Source: Bermanella sp044597725 (GTDB lineage: Bacteria > Pseudomonadota > Gammaproteobacteria > Pseudomonadales > Oceanobacteraceae). From it: a stretch of 64,000 nucleotides of DNA. Of the stretch, positions 7,425-15,988 are shown in pieces. The notes beneath the pieces were generated by a model that worked only from the letters and a program-made list of their open reading frames with translations, was not told the DNA's origin and did not search any database. The stretch spans positions 1,550,001-1,614,000 of the forward strand of contig NZ_CP139003.1 of assembly GCF_044597725.1 (NCBI RefSeq). The letters are read 5' to 3'. A program made the position numbers and the translations under genes. Each line of letters begins with the position of its first letter. Within the stretch, counting starts at the first letter, position 1.

Positions 7425-8324
7425 ATGAATAATCAGGATTCGTCAGTTCGTATTAATAAGACCGAAAATGGATACATCGGTTATTTTCGAGCTATGGCCA
7501 GTCCATGTGAAGTGCATATTGAAACCAGCAATCAGGGCATGGCAAATGATGTAGTGAAAACGATCGCTGATGAAGCTTGGCGTATTGAAGCCAAGTTTAG
7601 TCGATATCGAACCGATAATTTACTTTATAGAATTAATCAGCATGAGTACGTTGAGCTTGATGATGAGCTTAAACGACTAATGGTATTTTCTCAGCAGTGC
7701 TTTGAATTAAGCGAAGGGCTGTTCGATATTACATCGGGTATATTAAGAAAAGTATGGACATTTGATTGTTCAGACCGTGTACCAAAGCAATCGGATATTA
7801 CGCCATTGCTTGAAAATATTGGTTTTGAAAAACTACAGTACGATGGTTTCTCTCTTCATGTTCCCGAAGGAATGGAAATTGATTTTGGTGGTATTGGCAA
7901 GGAGTATGCCGTTGATCGCTGCATGCAATTAGCTACCAATATTTCAAATGCTCCAATATTAGTCAACTTCGGTGGCGACCTTCTGTGTAATGGCCCACGA
8001 GCGGTAGTAAATGGAAAGCCTGTTTCTTGGCAAGTGGGTATTGAAAAAGTGGGAGGAGGGGCGTCGGCTATTCTAAGCTTAAATTATGGCGCAATTGCTA
8101 CCAGCGGCGATGCTCGACGTTATTTATTAAAAGAGGGTATCCGTTATAGCCATATACTCAACCCTAAAACAGGGTTGAGTATTACCTCTGCACCGCGAAG
8201 CATTTCTGTTGCTGCTAGCACCTGTATTGAAGCAGGATTATTCTCAACATTGGCTATGTTGCAAGGCCATGATGCAGAAGCTTTTTTACAGGAACAGGGT
8301 GTTGCTTACTGGTTGCAGGAATAA
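7425..8324 (+). CDS. apbE: ApbE-family FAD:protein FMN transferase
   Basis: A 299-residue member of the ApbE family, which moves FMN from FAD to a Thr or Ser of a target protein. Visible motifs are the N-terminal FRAMASPCEVHIE, the flavin-site stretch DFGGIGKEYAVDR, NFGGDLL, and the metal/active-site segment AIATSGDARRY with HILNPKTG. I place the start at the ATG at 7,425, which has GGGA at the right distance; an in-frame GTG 12 bases upstream is the alternative. Unlike classical ApbE lipoproteins it shows no signal peptide or lipobox, so it may act in the cytoplasm before export of the target or leave the cell by another route. The natural target is the DUF3570 protein encoded just upstream. 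Confidence 0.9.
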   Translation: MNNQDSSVRINKTENGYIGYFRAMASPCEVHIETSNQGMANDVVKTIADEAWRIEAKFSRYRTDNLLYRINQHEYVELDDELKRLMVFSQQCFELSEGLFDITSGILRKVWTFDCSDRVPKQSDITPLLENIGFEKLQYDGFSLHVPEGMEIDFGGIGKEYAVDRCMQLATNISNAPILVNFGGDLLCNGPRAVVNGKPVSWQVGIEKVGGGASAILSLNYGAIATSGDARRYLLKEGIRYSHILNPKTGLSITSAPRSISVAASTCIEAGLFSTLAMLQGHDAEAFLQEQGVAYWLQE

Positions 8325-8327
8325 ACT

Positions 8328-8993
8328 GTGCGAATATTACTATTAGAAGATGACCATTCACTTGCTTTAGGGTTAAAGCAATCGCTCAAACATCACGGCT
8401 ATGCCTGTGATTGCTTTGATGCGGTTAACCTCGGGCTAAACGCCGTCGACCAAGAACAATATGACTTGGTATTACTCGACTTGGGTTTGGCCGATGGTGA
8501 TGGGCTGAGTTTTTTACATGAATTTAGGAAGCAGTCAAAAGTGCCCGTACTGATATTAACGGCACGAGATCAAATTGAAGATCGGATTAAAGGGTTGGAT
8601 TTAGGGGCTGATGACTATATGCCCAAGCCTTTTGATATAAACGAACTATTAGCACGCATGCGTGCTTTGTTACGGCGCAGTGTAGGTGAAAGCACCAACA
8701 CGTTATCAGTTCAAGGTCTTGTTTTAGACTTACAGGCCAGAACCTTAAGTTTTGAGAATCAAGAAATATCGCTTTCACGTCGTGAGTTTAATTTATTAGA
8801 AGCGCTCGTCACCCATCGCGATAAAGTTATGACTCGTAGTCAATTAGAGCAAAGCCTATATAGCTGGGATGATGAAATTGAAAGTAATGCTCTAGAAGTA
8901 CATATACATAATTTACGAAAGAAGCTACCTCTTCCTATAATCAAAACTGTGCGTGGTGTGGGCTATATGATTCAACAGCAAGGAAATGCCTAA
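8328..8993 (+). CDS. OmpR-family response regulator, QseB/PmrA-like
   Basis: A 221-residue two-domain regulator. The receiver domain (about residues 1-118) has the acidic pair in LLEDDH, the phospho-acceptor D51 (LVLLDLGL), the conserved Thr in LILTARD and Lys in MPKPFD. The C-terminal winged helix (about 128-218) has SRREFNLLEALV, the recognition-helix region SNALEVHIHNLRKKL and the closing IKTVRGVGYMI. Overall it is closest to the QseB/PmrA/BasR group. The start is a GTG three bases after the apbE stop, with AGGA inside the apbE end, so translation is probably coupled. It is followed with no gap by its sensor kinase. The xTTAAG-N5-CTTAAG box upstream of the tlpA-like gene is its likely target, giving autoregulation of the cassette. 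Confidence 0.93.
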   Translation: MRILLLEDDHSLALGLKQSLKHHGYACDCFDAVNLGLNAVDQEQYDLVLLDLGLADGDGLSFLHEFRKQSKVPVLILTARDQIEDRIKGLDLGADDYMPKPFDINELLARMRALLRRSVGESTNTLSVQGLVLDLQARTLSFENQEISLSRREFNLLEALVTHRDKVMTRSQLEQSLYSWDDEIESNALEVHIHNLRKKLPLPIIKTVRGVGYMIQQQGNA

Positions 8994-10400
8994 ATGCCAT
9001 TAAACTCCATAAGTCGCTTTATCATTGTTTCGATTATCAGCGTTATGGTGGTCTACCATGCGGGTATTTATTGGACGAGCCAAGATCAAGCGATTCATGA
9101 GATTGAAGAGTTGTTTGATGCACAACTTGCCCATAGTTCAAATATATTATTTAACTTACTAGGGGAAAGTGTTTCTACTATTGATCAATCTAATAGTCAT
9201 CTCCCCATTGTGTATCACGGCTTAGAAGAGGCATTGAGTGATCAAGTAGATGAAGATGATATTAAAGCACTTTTTTATCAACGTAAAATCGCTTACCAAA
9301 TTTATAACTTGCAAGGCAAGCTGCTTATTAAATCGAGCTCTGCACCTAATGAACCGTTAGGCCCGCAAGACTTAGGCTTTAGCCGAAAACAGATTAAAGA
9401 TGAAAGCTGGCGGGTATTTAGTCTCTATGATGACGATTGGAAATTCTGGCTACATGTGGCTGAGAGCGAAACAATTCGTGATGAACTGGCTTTAAATATT
9501 GCTTGGCAGACATTGTTACCCGGTATTATTAGTTTGCCCATTTTAGTTATTTTATTGCTCATTATTATTTTTATTGGGCTGCGTCCATTAAAACAACTAG
9601 CAAATAAAATAGCCGAACGAGACCCTAAAAACCTATCTACGATTCATTTATCTAGGGTTCCCAAGGAAATTAAACCGGTTTTAGATGCTATTAATCATGT
9701 ATTTAATCGACTACATGATGCTATTGAGCGAGAAAAACGCTTAACAGCCGATGCGGCCCACGAGCTTAGAACACCATTATCGGTAGTCATGATACATGCA
9801 CAAAATGCATTGCAGGCAAGTAGCGATAGTGAACGAGCAGAATCGCTACAGCATCTTGAAATAGGTATTACGAGAATTAGTCGACTGCTAGAGCAATTAT
9901 TAACGTTATCTAAAGTCAACCCGGAAACAATTGTTACACAGGCACTTAACCTACGAGAAGTTGCAGAAAATGTGATTGTTGAAATTATGCCTAAGGTATC
10001 CAAGTCTCAACAATCCATAGAGCTTACCTGTGAAGTCGATAGCATCGTGATAGATGGCAGTGAATTTCTATTAGAGATCTTATTACGTAATTTAATTGAC
10101 AATGCTTGTGAGTATACCCATGAAGGTGGCGGTATTTGGGTCTCTATTGCTACAGAGGGTGATGCGGTTAAATTAATAGTCGATGATAATGGCCCTGGTG
10201 TGCCAGAAGAAAACCGACCTAAATTGAGCGAACGATTTTATCGTCAGGGGCAAACCAATAAGCAGGGAGCGGGTTTGGGGTTATCTCTAGTTCAAGCGAT
10301 TGTTGAGTTTCATCACGGCACACTTGTTTTTAATGGTTCAAAAGCAGGCGGTTTATCGGCACAGGTTACCCTTCCAAGAAGCCCTAAACCGTTCGAATGA
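8994..10400 (+). CDS. Membrane sensor histidine kinase, QseC-like
   Basis: A 468-residue kinase. Membrane helices lie near residues 8-27 and 168-195, enclosing a periplasmic sensor region of about 140 residues. A short HAMP-like linker (GLRPLKQLA onward) leads to the phospho-acceptor H256 (AAHELRTPLS), then N-box (NLIDNACEY), G1 (VDDNGPGVP) and G2 (GAGLGLSLVQ) of the ATPase domain. The ATG directly abuts the response-regulator stop codon, with AAGGA just upstream, so the pair is co-translated. It should phosphorylate the partner at D51. The signal is unknown; the position in a thioredoxin/flavin cassette suggests a periplasmic redox or metal cue. The last 17 bases overlap the convergent diguanylate cyclase gene. 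Confidence 0.94.
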   Translation: MPLNSISRFIIVSIISVMVVYHAGIYWTSQDQAIHEIEELFDAQLAHSSNILFNLLGESVSTIDQSNSHLPIVYHGLEEALSDQVDEDDIKALFYQRKIAYQIYNLQGKLLIKSSSAPNEPLGPQDLGFSRKQIKDESWRVFSLYDDDWKFWLHVAESETIRDELALNIAWQTLLPGIISLPILVILLLIIIFIGLRPLKQLANKIAERDPKNLSTIHLSRVPKEIKPVLDAINHVFNRLHDAIEREKRLTADAAHELRTPLSVVMIHAQNALQASSDSERAESLQHLEIGITRISRLLEQLLTLSKVNPETIVTQALNLREVAENVIVEIMPKVSKSQQSIELTCEVDSIVIDGSEFLLEILLRNLIDNACEYTHEGGGIWVSIATEGDAVKLIVDDNGPGVPEENRPKLSERFYRQGQTNKQGAGLGLSLVQAIVEFHHGTLVFNGSKAGGLSAQVTLPRSPKPFE

Positions 10401-11403
10401 ATTTTTCATCATTTGCTAAGTACACTTGATTGCGACCATGCTCTTTACTTTGGTATAAAGCTTTGTCTGCACGTTGCAATAGCGTATTCATTTGTTCATT
10501 ACGCATAAGCTCGGCAACGCCCACGCTAATACTTATACAAAGATTGGGCTTTATGCTTGTGGTGTTGATGAGTGCACGTGTTTTTTCAGCAACGTGTACC
10601 GCTTCATTCATTGATGTATGAGGCAGCAGTACCATTATTTCATCGCCACCCCAGCGGGCTACTGTATCAATCTCTCGAATGTGTTGCTTTATAATGTTAG
10701 CCACAGTAATTAATACTAAATCCCCAGTATTATGACCATGTTCATCATTAATAACTTTAAAGTTATCAATATCAATGGCTAATATACTTAACGGTTCTTT
10801 AAAGCGTTGGCTGCGTTCAATTTCTTTGTGTAATTCGGTTTCAAAATGACGCCGGTTGGCGGTATTGGTTAGGCTATCGGTACGTGCAAGTACTTCGAAT
10901 GCCTCGGCTTTTTCTTGCAGCGCTAGGTTAGTTTCAATTAATTCCTGGGTGCGCTCATCTACCATACTTTCAAGAGATTTATTTTGTTTTTGATATTCTT
11001 CGATGAGGCGTTTTTCTGGGTCAATATTACGATGTGCACCAATCATGCGGCCAATGGTACCGTCTTTGTTCCAAAATACCGCTTTGGCTCTATCTTCAAT
11101 CCAAATATACGAACCATTGTGGGTTCGAATTCGGTACTGAGCTCGGTACTCTGGCGCATCACCCCGCAAGTATTCATCAAAGCAGTCCATCACGTATTCA
11201 TAGTCGCCAGGGTGAATAAGGGAATCCCATGTAAACACGGTATTTTCTAAGGAGTGTGGGTCGTAACCCAGCATGCTATACCAACCTTCATTGCGATAGA
11301 CATAGCCGCTTTCTGCATGCCAGTCCCAGATGCCATCGCTGACAACATCAAGCACCGCCTGCATGCTGGTTTCATCAAGCTTAATTAACTTTGGTGTTTC
11401 CAT
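10384..11403 (-). CDS. PAS-GGDEF diguanylate cyclase
   Basis: A 339-residue soluble protein. A PAS domain of the PAS_3 type (about residues 12-130; WYSMLGYDPHSL, ending in the PAC-like GAHRNIDPEK) is joined by a coiled coil (about 130-172) to a GGDEF domain (about 172-335). The active-site loop reads GGDEI (252-256) where most have GGDEF, and the c-di-GMP inhibitory site RxxD is present as REID (243-246). It probably makes c-di-GMP from two GTP in response to a cytoplasmic signal; the Phe to Ile change is conservative and does not remove catalytic residues. It is convergent with the sensor kinase (17-base overlap) and divergent from the leucine-dehydrogenase-like operon. Whether it is functionally tied to either side is unknown. 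Confidence 0.92.
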   Translation of the reverse strand: METPKLIKLDETSMQAVLDVVSDGIWDWHAESGYVYRNEGWYSMLGYDPHSLENTVFTWDSLIHPGDYEYVMDCFDEYLRGDAPEYRAQYRIRTHNGSYIWIEDRAKAVFWNKDGTIGRMIGAHRNIDPEKRLIEEYQKQNKSLESMVDERTQELIETNLALQEKAEAFEVLARTDSLTNTANRRHFETELHKEIERSQRFKEPLSILAIDIDNFKVINDEHGHNTGDLVLITVANIIKQHIREIDTVARWGGDEIMVLLPHTSMNEAVHVAEKTRALINTTSIKPNLCISISVGVAELMRNEQMNTLLQRADKALYQSKEHGRNQVYLANDEKFIRTV

Positions 11404-11551
11404 GGTACCTAACCATTGAATCCTTATTCACCAGTGTAGCCCTAATATTACGGTAAAGAGAAGTTTTTATATGTCATCTATCCATATACAGCTGCAATCT
11501 TAGATTAATTGCGTAGTTTGACGTTTCATATCTTGGTGATTTAGCTATTAT

Positions 11552-11579
11552 GGAAAGTATCCTCACAAGGGATACTTCC
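11552..11579 (+). other. Leader hairpin upstream of the leucine-dehydrogenase-like gene
   Basis: The strand can fold as GG(A)AAGTATCC, loop TCACAAG, GGATACTTCC: ten base pairs with one bulged A. It begins just after a possible -10 element TATTAT (11,546-11,551) and ends about 20 bases before the AAAGGAG ribosome-binding site. There is no T-run, so it is not a simple terminator. It could be a 5'-UTR stability element or, as DNA, a dyad bound by a regulator. No function is shown. Confidence 0.45.
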
Positions 11580-11612
11580 AATAAAAACAAGCGACCTCAA
11601 AAGGAGCACGCT

Positions 11613-12650
11613 ATGTTTGACCGCATGTCGAAAGACAAGGTGCAAGAACTGCACTTTTGTCAAAAGGGGCCAATGCGAGCCGTTGTTGCCCTACATAACC
11701 TACGTCAAGGCCCAGCATTAGGGGGCTGTCGATTTATTCATTACGATTCCGATCAAGATGCCATTGATGATGCCATACGCTTAGCCAAAGGTATGAGCTA
11801 CAAGGCTGCATTGGCCGGTGTACCGCAAGGTGGTGGTAAGTCCGTCATCATGCTGCCCGACGAACCGTTTGATCGCAAAGAACTGTTTTCCGAATTTGGC
11901 CGCTTTGTAGATTCACTGGGAGGCCGATACATAACCGCAATGGATTCGGGTACATCAGTGGATGATATGGATGCGATTCGCACGCATACGCAAAATGTCG
12001 CCAGTTCAAGTAACTTTGGTGATCCTAGCCCGACCACAGCAGTGGGTGTTGCACTTGGTTTGCACACTGCCGTTGAACATGTTTTTTCTCGCCCAATAAA
12101 AGGCTTAACCGTTGCCATTCAAGGTTTGGGTCACGTAGGCATGGCATTGGCGCAGTCGCTTTATAAAGAAGGGGCCAAGCTGATTGTTTGTGACGTAAAT
12201 GAAGAAAAAGTGCAATGGGCACACAAAAACCTAGGGGCCAAGGTGGTATCGATACATGAAATCTATTCCCAGCCTTGCGATGTTTTTAGCCCATGTGGCC
12301 TAGGTGCCAGTATCAATGATAACTCCATTAAACAGTTGCAATGCAAAGTAGTAGCAGGTTGCGCTAATAACCAATTGGCCAATGAAAATATGGGGTTAGA
12401 GTTACATAAAAAAGGCATTTTATATGCACCGGATTATGTGATTAATAGTGGCGGTCTAATCTATGCCTCATCTCGCTTTAGAGGTTTGACTGATGCCAAG
12501 ATTGAACATCAGGTACATCGCTTAAAAGATACATTGGATAAAATATTTATTTTGTCTAAGCAAAAAGATTTACCCAGCCATATCATCGCCGATGAAATGG
12601 CCGAGCAAGTCCTCTACGGTGAACATGAAGATGTTCGGGAGGCGATCTGA
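11613..12650 (+). CDS. Leucine dehydrogenase-like amino-acid dehydrogenase (Glu/Leu/Phe/Val family)
   Basis: A 345-residue NAD-dependent amino-acid dehydrogenase that would deaminate a branched-chain or related amino acid to its 2-oxoacid plus ammonia. The substrate-site lysines are K64 (MSYKAA) and K76 (GGGKSVIM), with D110 or so in AMDSGTS; the NAD fold begins near residue 170 with GLGHVGMA. Length fits the leucine/phenylalanine dehydrogenase group (about 345-370). I start at the ATG at 11,613, which has AAAGGAG 8 bases before it; the longer in-frame start at 11,550 has no such site and would add residues foreign to the family. Its stop overlaps the next start (TGATG). Together with the E1 and E2 genes it forms a route from amino acid to acyl-CoA. 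Confidence 0.9.
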   Translation: MFDRMSKDKVQELHFCQKGPMRAVVALHNLRQGPALGGCRFIHYDSDQDAIDDAIRLAKGMSYKAALAGVPQGGGKSVIMLPDEPFDRKELFSEFGRFVDSLGGRYITAMDSGTSVDDMDAIRTHTQNVASSSNFGDPSPTTAVGVALGLHTAVEHVFSRPIKGLTVAIQGLGHVGMALAQSLYKEGAKLIVCDVNEEKVQWAHKNLGAKVVSIHEIYSQPCDVFSPCGLGASINDNSIKQLQCKVVAGCANNQLANENMGLELHKKGILYAPDYVINSGGLIYASSRFRGLTDAKIEHQVHRLKDTLDKIFILSKQKDLPSHIIADEMAEQVLYGEHEDVREAI

Positions 12651-13756
12651 TGCGAGCAAATATTCAATCAATTTCGCCACAAGGGCATGAACCACTCATC
12701 AATTTTCAAATTGATTATATTCAGTTTCTAACCAAAGACGGTGAATGGAAGCATCAGCGTCCTGACTTCGCAACCGATGAATGGCTAGTGGATACTTACA
12801 AACACATGGCCATGACTCGTACGTTTGACCAAAAAGCCATTGCCCTGCAACGCACTGGGCAAATGGGCACCTACCCATCAAGTTTAGGGCAAGAAGCTTT
12901 TGCCGTTGCCATTGGTAAAGCACTACAAGAAGACGACGTATTTGTGCCGTACTATCGCGACCACGGTACGTTGTTGATGCGCGGTCATGATATGACCGAC
13001 CTGTTGGCTTATTGGGGCGGTGATGAACGCGGTAGCACCAGCGGACCAAAGCAAGACTTTCCTGCTTGTGTACCCATTGCCACACAAATTACTCACGCAG
13101 CGGGCGCTGCTGCTGCTTTTAAAATACGCGGCCAGGACAATATGGTCATTGCCACCATAGGCGATGGCGGAACCAGCAAAGGTGATTTCTTTGAGTCACT
13201 TAATGTGGCAGGTGCCTGGCAATTACCTTTGGTTGTGGTAGTGAATAACAACCAGTACGCCATATCCGTACCCCGTGAAATACAATGCGGTGCACAAACC
13301 CTCGCACAAAAAGCAATAGGGGCTGGCATTTACGGTGTGCAAGTAGATGGCAATGACCCTGTTGCTATGTATCAAGCATTATCTGAAGCGCGCCAACGTG
13401 CTAAACAGCACAAAGGGGCAACACTTATCGAAGCTATGAGTTATCGGTTAAGTGACCATACAACCGCAGATGATGCATCACGTTATCGACCCGCCGATGA
13501 AGTAAAAAAAGCGTGGGAAAAAGACCCCGTTAAACGGTTACAAACATTATTGGCTTCACTCAACCTTTGGGATAGTGAAAAAGAACAAGCATGGCAAAAA
13601 AGATGTGCCGATGCAGTGGATAAAGCGGTCAAGGGGTATCTTGAATTACCACCTCAACCGGCTACCAGTATGTTTGATTACTTATACGAACAATGGCCCA
13701 ACGTTATGAACGAGCAGTTAGATCTGCTGTTGGATAAAGTTGACCGTATGAGTTAA
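12650..13756 (+). CDS. 2-oxoacid dehydrogenase E1 component, alpha subunit
   Basis: A 368-residue thiamine-diphosphate-dependent subunit. The cofactor motif runs from G171 (GDGGTSKGDFFESLN) to N200 (VVVVNNNQYA). YYRDHGT near residue 102 and SYRLSDHTTADD near 265 are typical of branched-chain or pyruvate E1-alpha subunits of heterotetrameric complexes. With E1-beta it decarboxylates a 2-oxoacid and passes the acyl group to the lipoyl arm of E2. The order downstream of an amino-acid dehydrogenase favours a branched-chain 2-oxoacid substrate, though pyruvate cannot be excluded. A GGGAGG site lies in the end of the preceding gene and the start shares a base with its stop, so translation is coupled. 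Confidence 0.93.
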   Translation: MRANIQSISPQGHEPLINFQIDYIQFLTKDGEWKHQRPDFATDEWLVDTYKHMAMTRTFDQKAIALQRTGQMGTYPSSLGQEAFAVAIGKALQEDDVFVPYYRDHGTLLMRGHDMTDLLAYWGGDERGSTSGPKQDFPACVPIATQITHAAGAAAAFKIRGQDNMVIATIGDGGTSKGDFFESLNVAGAWQLPLVVVVNNNQYAISVPREIQCGAQTLAQKAIGAGIYGVQVDGNDPVAMYQALSEARQRAKQHKGATLIEAMSYRLSDHTTADDASRYRPADEVKKAWEKDPVKRLQTLLASLNLWDSEKEQAWQKRCADAVDKAVKGYLELPPQPATSMFDYLYEQWPNVMNEQLDLLLDKVDRMS

Positions 13757-13780
13757 ACCGCTTTTTAGAGGAGAACCGTT

Positions 13781-14797
13781 ATGACAACGGCACAGGTTTT
13801 AGACACAGAACAATCACAACATGTCGATACCGTTTTATTAGAAGCAGTTAATCTTGCTATGCACTATGAAATGGAAGCTGATCAAAATGTTGTCGTACTA
13901 GGTGAAGATGTTGGTAGCAATGGTGGTGTATTCCGCGCCACCGATGGTTTAAAAGCCAAATTTGGTTTTAAACGTGTAATGGATACCCCATTAGCCGAAG
14001 CCCTAATTGGGGGTTTGGCGATAGGTATGGCTACGCAAGGCTTAAAACCCATAGCAGAAATTCAGTTTAGTGGTTTTATTTTCCCCGCACTTGAGCATTT
14101 ATTTTGCCACGCAGCACGCATGCGCAATAGAACACGAGGCCGCATGAGTTGCCCTATGGTATTGCGCGCACCGTATGGTGGTGGTATTCACGCACCAGAG
14201 CATCATAGTGAAAGCATTGAAGCACTTATGGCGCACATTCCGGGTATTCGCGTAGTCATTCCATCGAGCCCTGCGCGCGCTTACGGTTTATTGTTAGCCG
14301 CTATTCGAGACCCCGACCCCGTGGTATTTTTGGAACCTAAGCGTGTATACCGATCAAGCAAGCAAGGCTACGAAAATGATGGCCAAGCGCTACCATTGGA
14401 TACCTGTTTTACCTTGCGTCAGGGTGATGATATTACCTTGATTAGTTGGGGCGCTAGTATTCACGAAACCTTACAAGCAGCCGATGCACTTGAACAAAAA
14501 GGCATTAGTGCCGAAGTAATTGACGTTGCGAGTATTAAGCCATTAGACATGCAAACCATGCTAATTAGTGTGGCGCGAACCGGTCGCTGCGTAATCGTTC
14601 ACGAGGCTGCTCGGTCATTTGCGGTGGGGGCTGAAATTGCAGCGCAAGTAAGCGAAAAATGCTTTTTGAATTTACTGGCACCCGTTCAGCGAGTGGCCGG
14701 GTTTGATACGCATATGCCGTACTTTAAAAATGAACACTATTACATGCCTAACGTAGCCGACATTATGGCTGCGGCAGATAAGTGCTTCCAAGAATAA
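13781..14797 (+). CDS. 2-oxoacid dehydrogenase E1 component, beta subunit
   Basis: A 338-residue transketolase-fold subunit. Typical stretches are VVVLGEDVGSNGGVFRAT near residue 38, the proton-relay Glu in that motif, MDTPLAEALIGGLAIGMA, and RAPYGGGIHAPEHHSES, where the His-Ser-Glu cluster lines the active site. The C-terminal transketolase domain holds DVASIKPLD and IVHEAARS. Full length and no broken motifs. GAGGAG lies before the ATG, 24 bases after E1-alpha. It partners the alpha subunit encoded directly upstream. Confidence 0.94.
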   Translation: MTTAQVLDTEQSQHVDTVLLEAVNLAMHYEMEADQNVVVLGEDVGSNGGVFRATDGLKAKFGFKRVMDTPLAEALIGGLAIGMATQGLKPIAEIQFSGFIFPALEHLFCHAARMRNRTRGRMSCPMVLRAPYGGGIHAPEHHSESIEALMAHIPGIRVVIPSSPARAYGLLLAAIRDPDPVVFLEPKRVYRSSKQGYENDGQALPLDTCFTLRQGDDITLISWGASIHETLQAADALEQKGISAEVIDVASIKPLDMQTMLISVARTGRCVIVHEAARSFAVGAEIAAQVSEKCFLNLLAPVQRVAGFDTHMPYFKNEHYYMPNVADIMAAADKCFQE

Positions 14798-14815
14798 AAA
14801 CAAAAAGGATGCAAT

Positions 14816-15940
14816 ATGAAATATTTTAAACTGCCAGATTTAGGCGAAGGATTACACGAAGCCGAAATTGTTGAATGGCATATAAAAGCGGGTGATGAAG
14901 TTAAAGAAGACCAGCTTTTAGTATCGGTAGAAACCGCAAAAGCCATTGTTGAAGTGCCCAGCCCGCAGTCGGGTATCGTTGCCACATTGTTTGCCGAACC
15001 AGGCGACACAGTGCACGTAGGCGAAGCTTTAGTAGAATACGATGGCGAAGAAGACAGCGGTACTGTGGTGGGCGATTTATCAAAAGCACCCCAAGGGCAA
15101 AGCGAGCAAGGCTTTATTGTGGGCAGTGCGTATCAAGGGGATGGTCAAATTGGTCAGCAAGAAATTAAAGCCACACCCAGTGTGCGCGCGTTGGCAAAAC
15201 GACTTAACGTTGATTTAGCCCACTTAAAAGCGTCGGGTAACGCAGGTCGCATATCCATGGAAGATGTGCAAAAAGCAGCCGAACTTAACGACCAGCGCGG
15301 AAAAAGCGAAAGCTTAAAAGGCGTACGTAAATCCATGGCAAAAGCCATGGCCGATAGCCATGAACAAGTGGTGCCCGTTACACTGCATGATGATGTCGAC
15401 ATACATCAATGGAAAGAAGGGCAAGACATCACAATGCGCCTAGTACATGCCATAGCGTATGCCTGTGAAGTGCAGCCCGAGTTAAATGTATGGTTCGATG
15501 GCCAGCAACTAACCCGACGTTTATTAAATGCTGTTGATTTAGGCATAGCGGTGGATACCGAAAAAGGCTTGTTTGTGCCGGTATTGCGCGATATTCAAAA
15601 CCGCCCACTAAGCGATTTGCGTAAAGGCTTAAACGCATTGCGTGAAGCAGTAAAAAGTCGAAAAATTCCACCGCAAGAAATGCAAGGAGCAACCATAACA
15701 CTTAGCAATTTTGGTACGCTGGCGGGTAAATACGCCAATCCAGTTATTGTTCCACCTATGGTATGTATCGTGGGAGCAGGGGGCATACGCCAAGAAGCCG
15801 TGGTTTGGGAAGGAGAAATCTGTGCTCACCCCATTATTCCTTTGTCTCTAACTTTTGATCATCGAGCCGCCACAGGTGGTGAAGCCGCACGATTTTTAAA
15901 AGCAATGATGCAGGATTTGGCGAAGCCGGAGATTACGTAG
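14816..15940 (+). CDS. Dihydrolipoamide acyltransferase (E2) of a 2-oxoacid dehydrogenase
   Basis: A 374-residue core enzyme with one lipoyl domain (about residues 1-80; lipoyl lysine K42 in VETAKAIVEV), a peripheral-subunit-binding domain (about 120-155; ATPSVRALAKRLN to GRISMEDV) and the catalytic acyltransferase domain (about 165-374). The C-terminal active-site segment reads FDHRAATGGEAARF: the catalytic His is kept, but the position usually occupied by Asp in HRxxDG is Thr. It is shorter than many E2 enzymes because it has a single lipoyl domain and short linkers. No E3 (dihydrolipoamide dehydrogenase) gene follows; the complex probably borrows the housekeeping E3. Last gene of the operon, followed at once by a strong terminator. 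Confidence 0.93.
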   Translation: MKYFKLPDLGEGLHEAEIVEWHIKAGDEVKEDQLLVSVETAKAIVEVPSPQSGIVATLFAEPGDTVHVGEALVEYDGEEDSGTVVGDLSKAPQGQSEQGFIVGSAYQGDGQIGQQEIKATPSVRALAKRLNVDLAHLKASGNAGRISMEDVQKAAELNDQRGKSESLKGVRKSMAKAMADSHEQVVPVTLHDDVDIHQWKEGQDITMRLVHAIAYACEVQPELNVWFDGQQLTRRLLNAVDLGIAVDTEKGLFVPVLRDIQNRPLSDLRKGLNALREAVKSRKIPPQEMQGATITLSNFGTLAGKYANPVIVPPMVCIVGAGGIRQEAVVWEGEICAHPIIPLSLTFDHRAATGGEAARFLKAMMQDLAKPEIT

Positions 15941-15958
15941 CGGTAATGTTTTAGCATG

Positions 15959-15988
15959 AAAAAAAGGGGAACAGAGTTCCCTTTTTTT
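15959..15988 (+). terminator. Rho-independent terminator after the E2 gene
   Basis: A GGGAAC-AGA-GTTCCC stem-loop, extended by a G-T pair and flanked by a run of seven A on the left and seven T on the right. It lies 18 bases after the E2 stop. The A/T flanks make it able to work in both directions, but only the plus-strand operon needs it here. It separates the catabolic operon from the giant-protein operon. Confidence 0.9.

Noticed and set aside
11518..11551. TTGACG...TATTAT as a standard promoter for the dehydrogenase operon
   Set aside because: The spacer is 22 bases, too long for a usual sigma-70 promoter. TATTAT may still be a -10 with a poor -35.
11550..11612. N-terminal extension of the leucine-dehydrogenase-like protein
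   Set aside because: The extra 21 residues are lysine-rich and foreign to the family, lack a ribosome-binding site and overlap the leader hairpin. A strong AAAGGAG precedes the ATG at 11,613.
12699..13085. 128-codon open frame on the minus strand within the E1-alpha gene
   Set aside because: The forward protein has every family motif in place, while the reverse product has no recognisable pattern and no ribosome-binding site.
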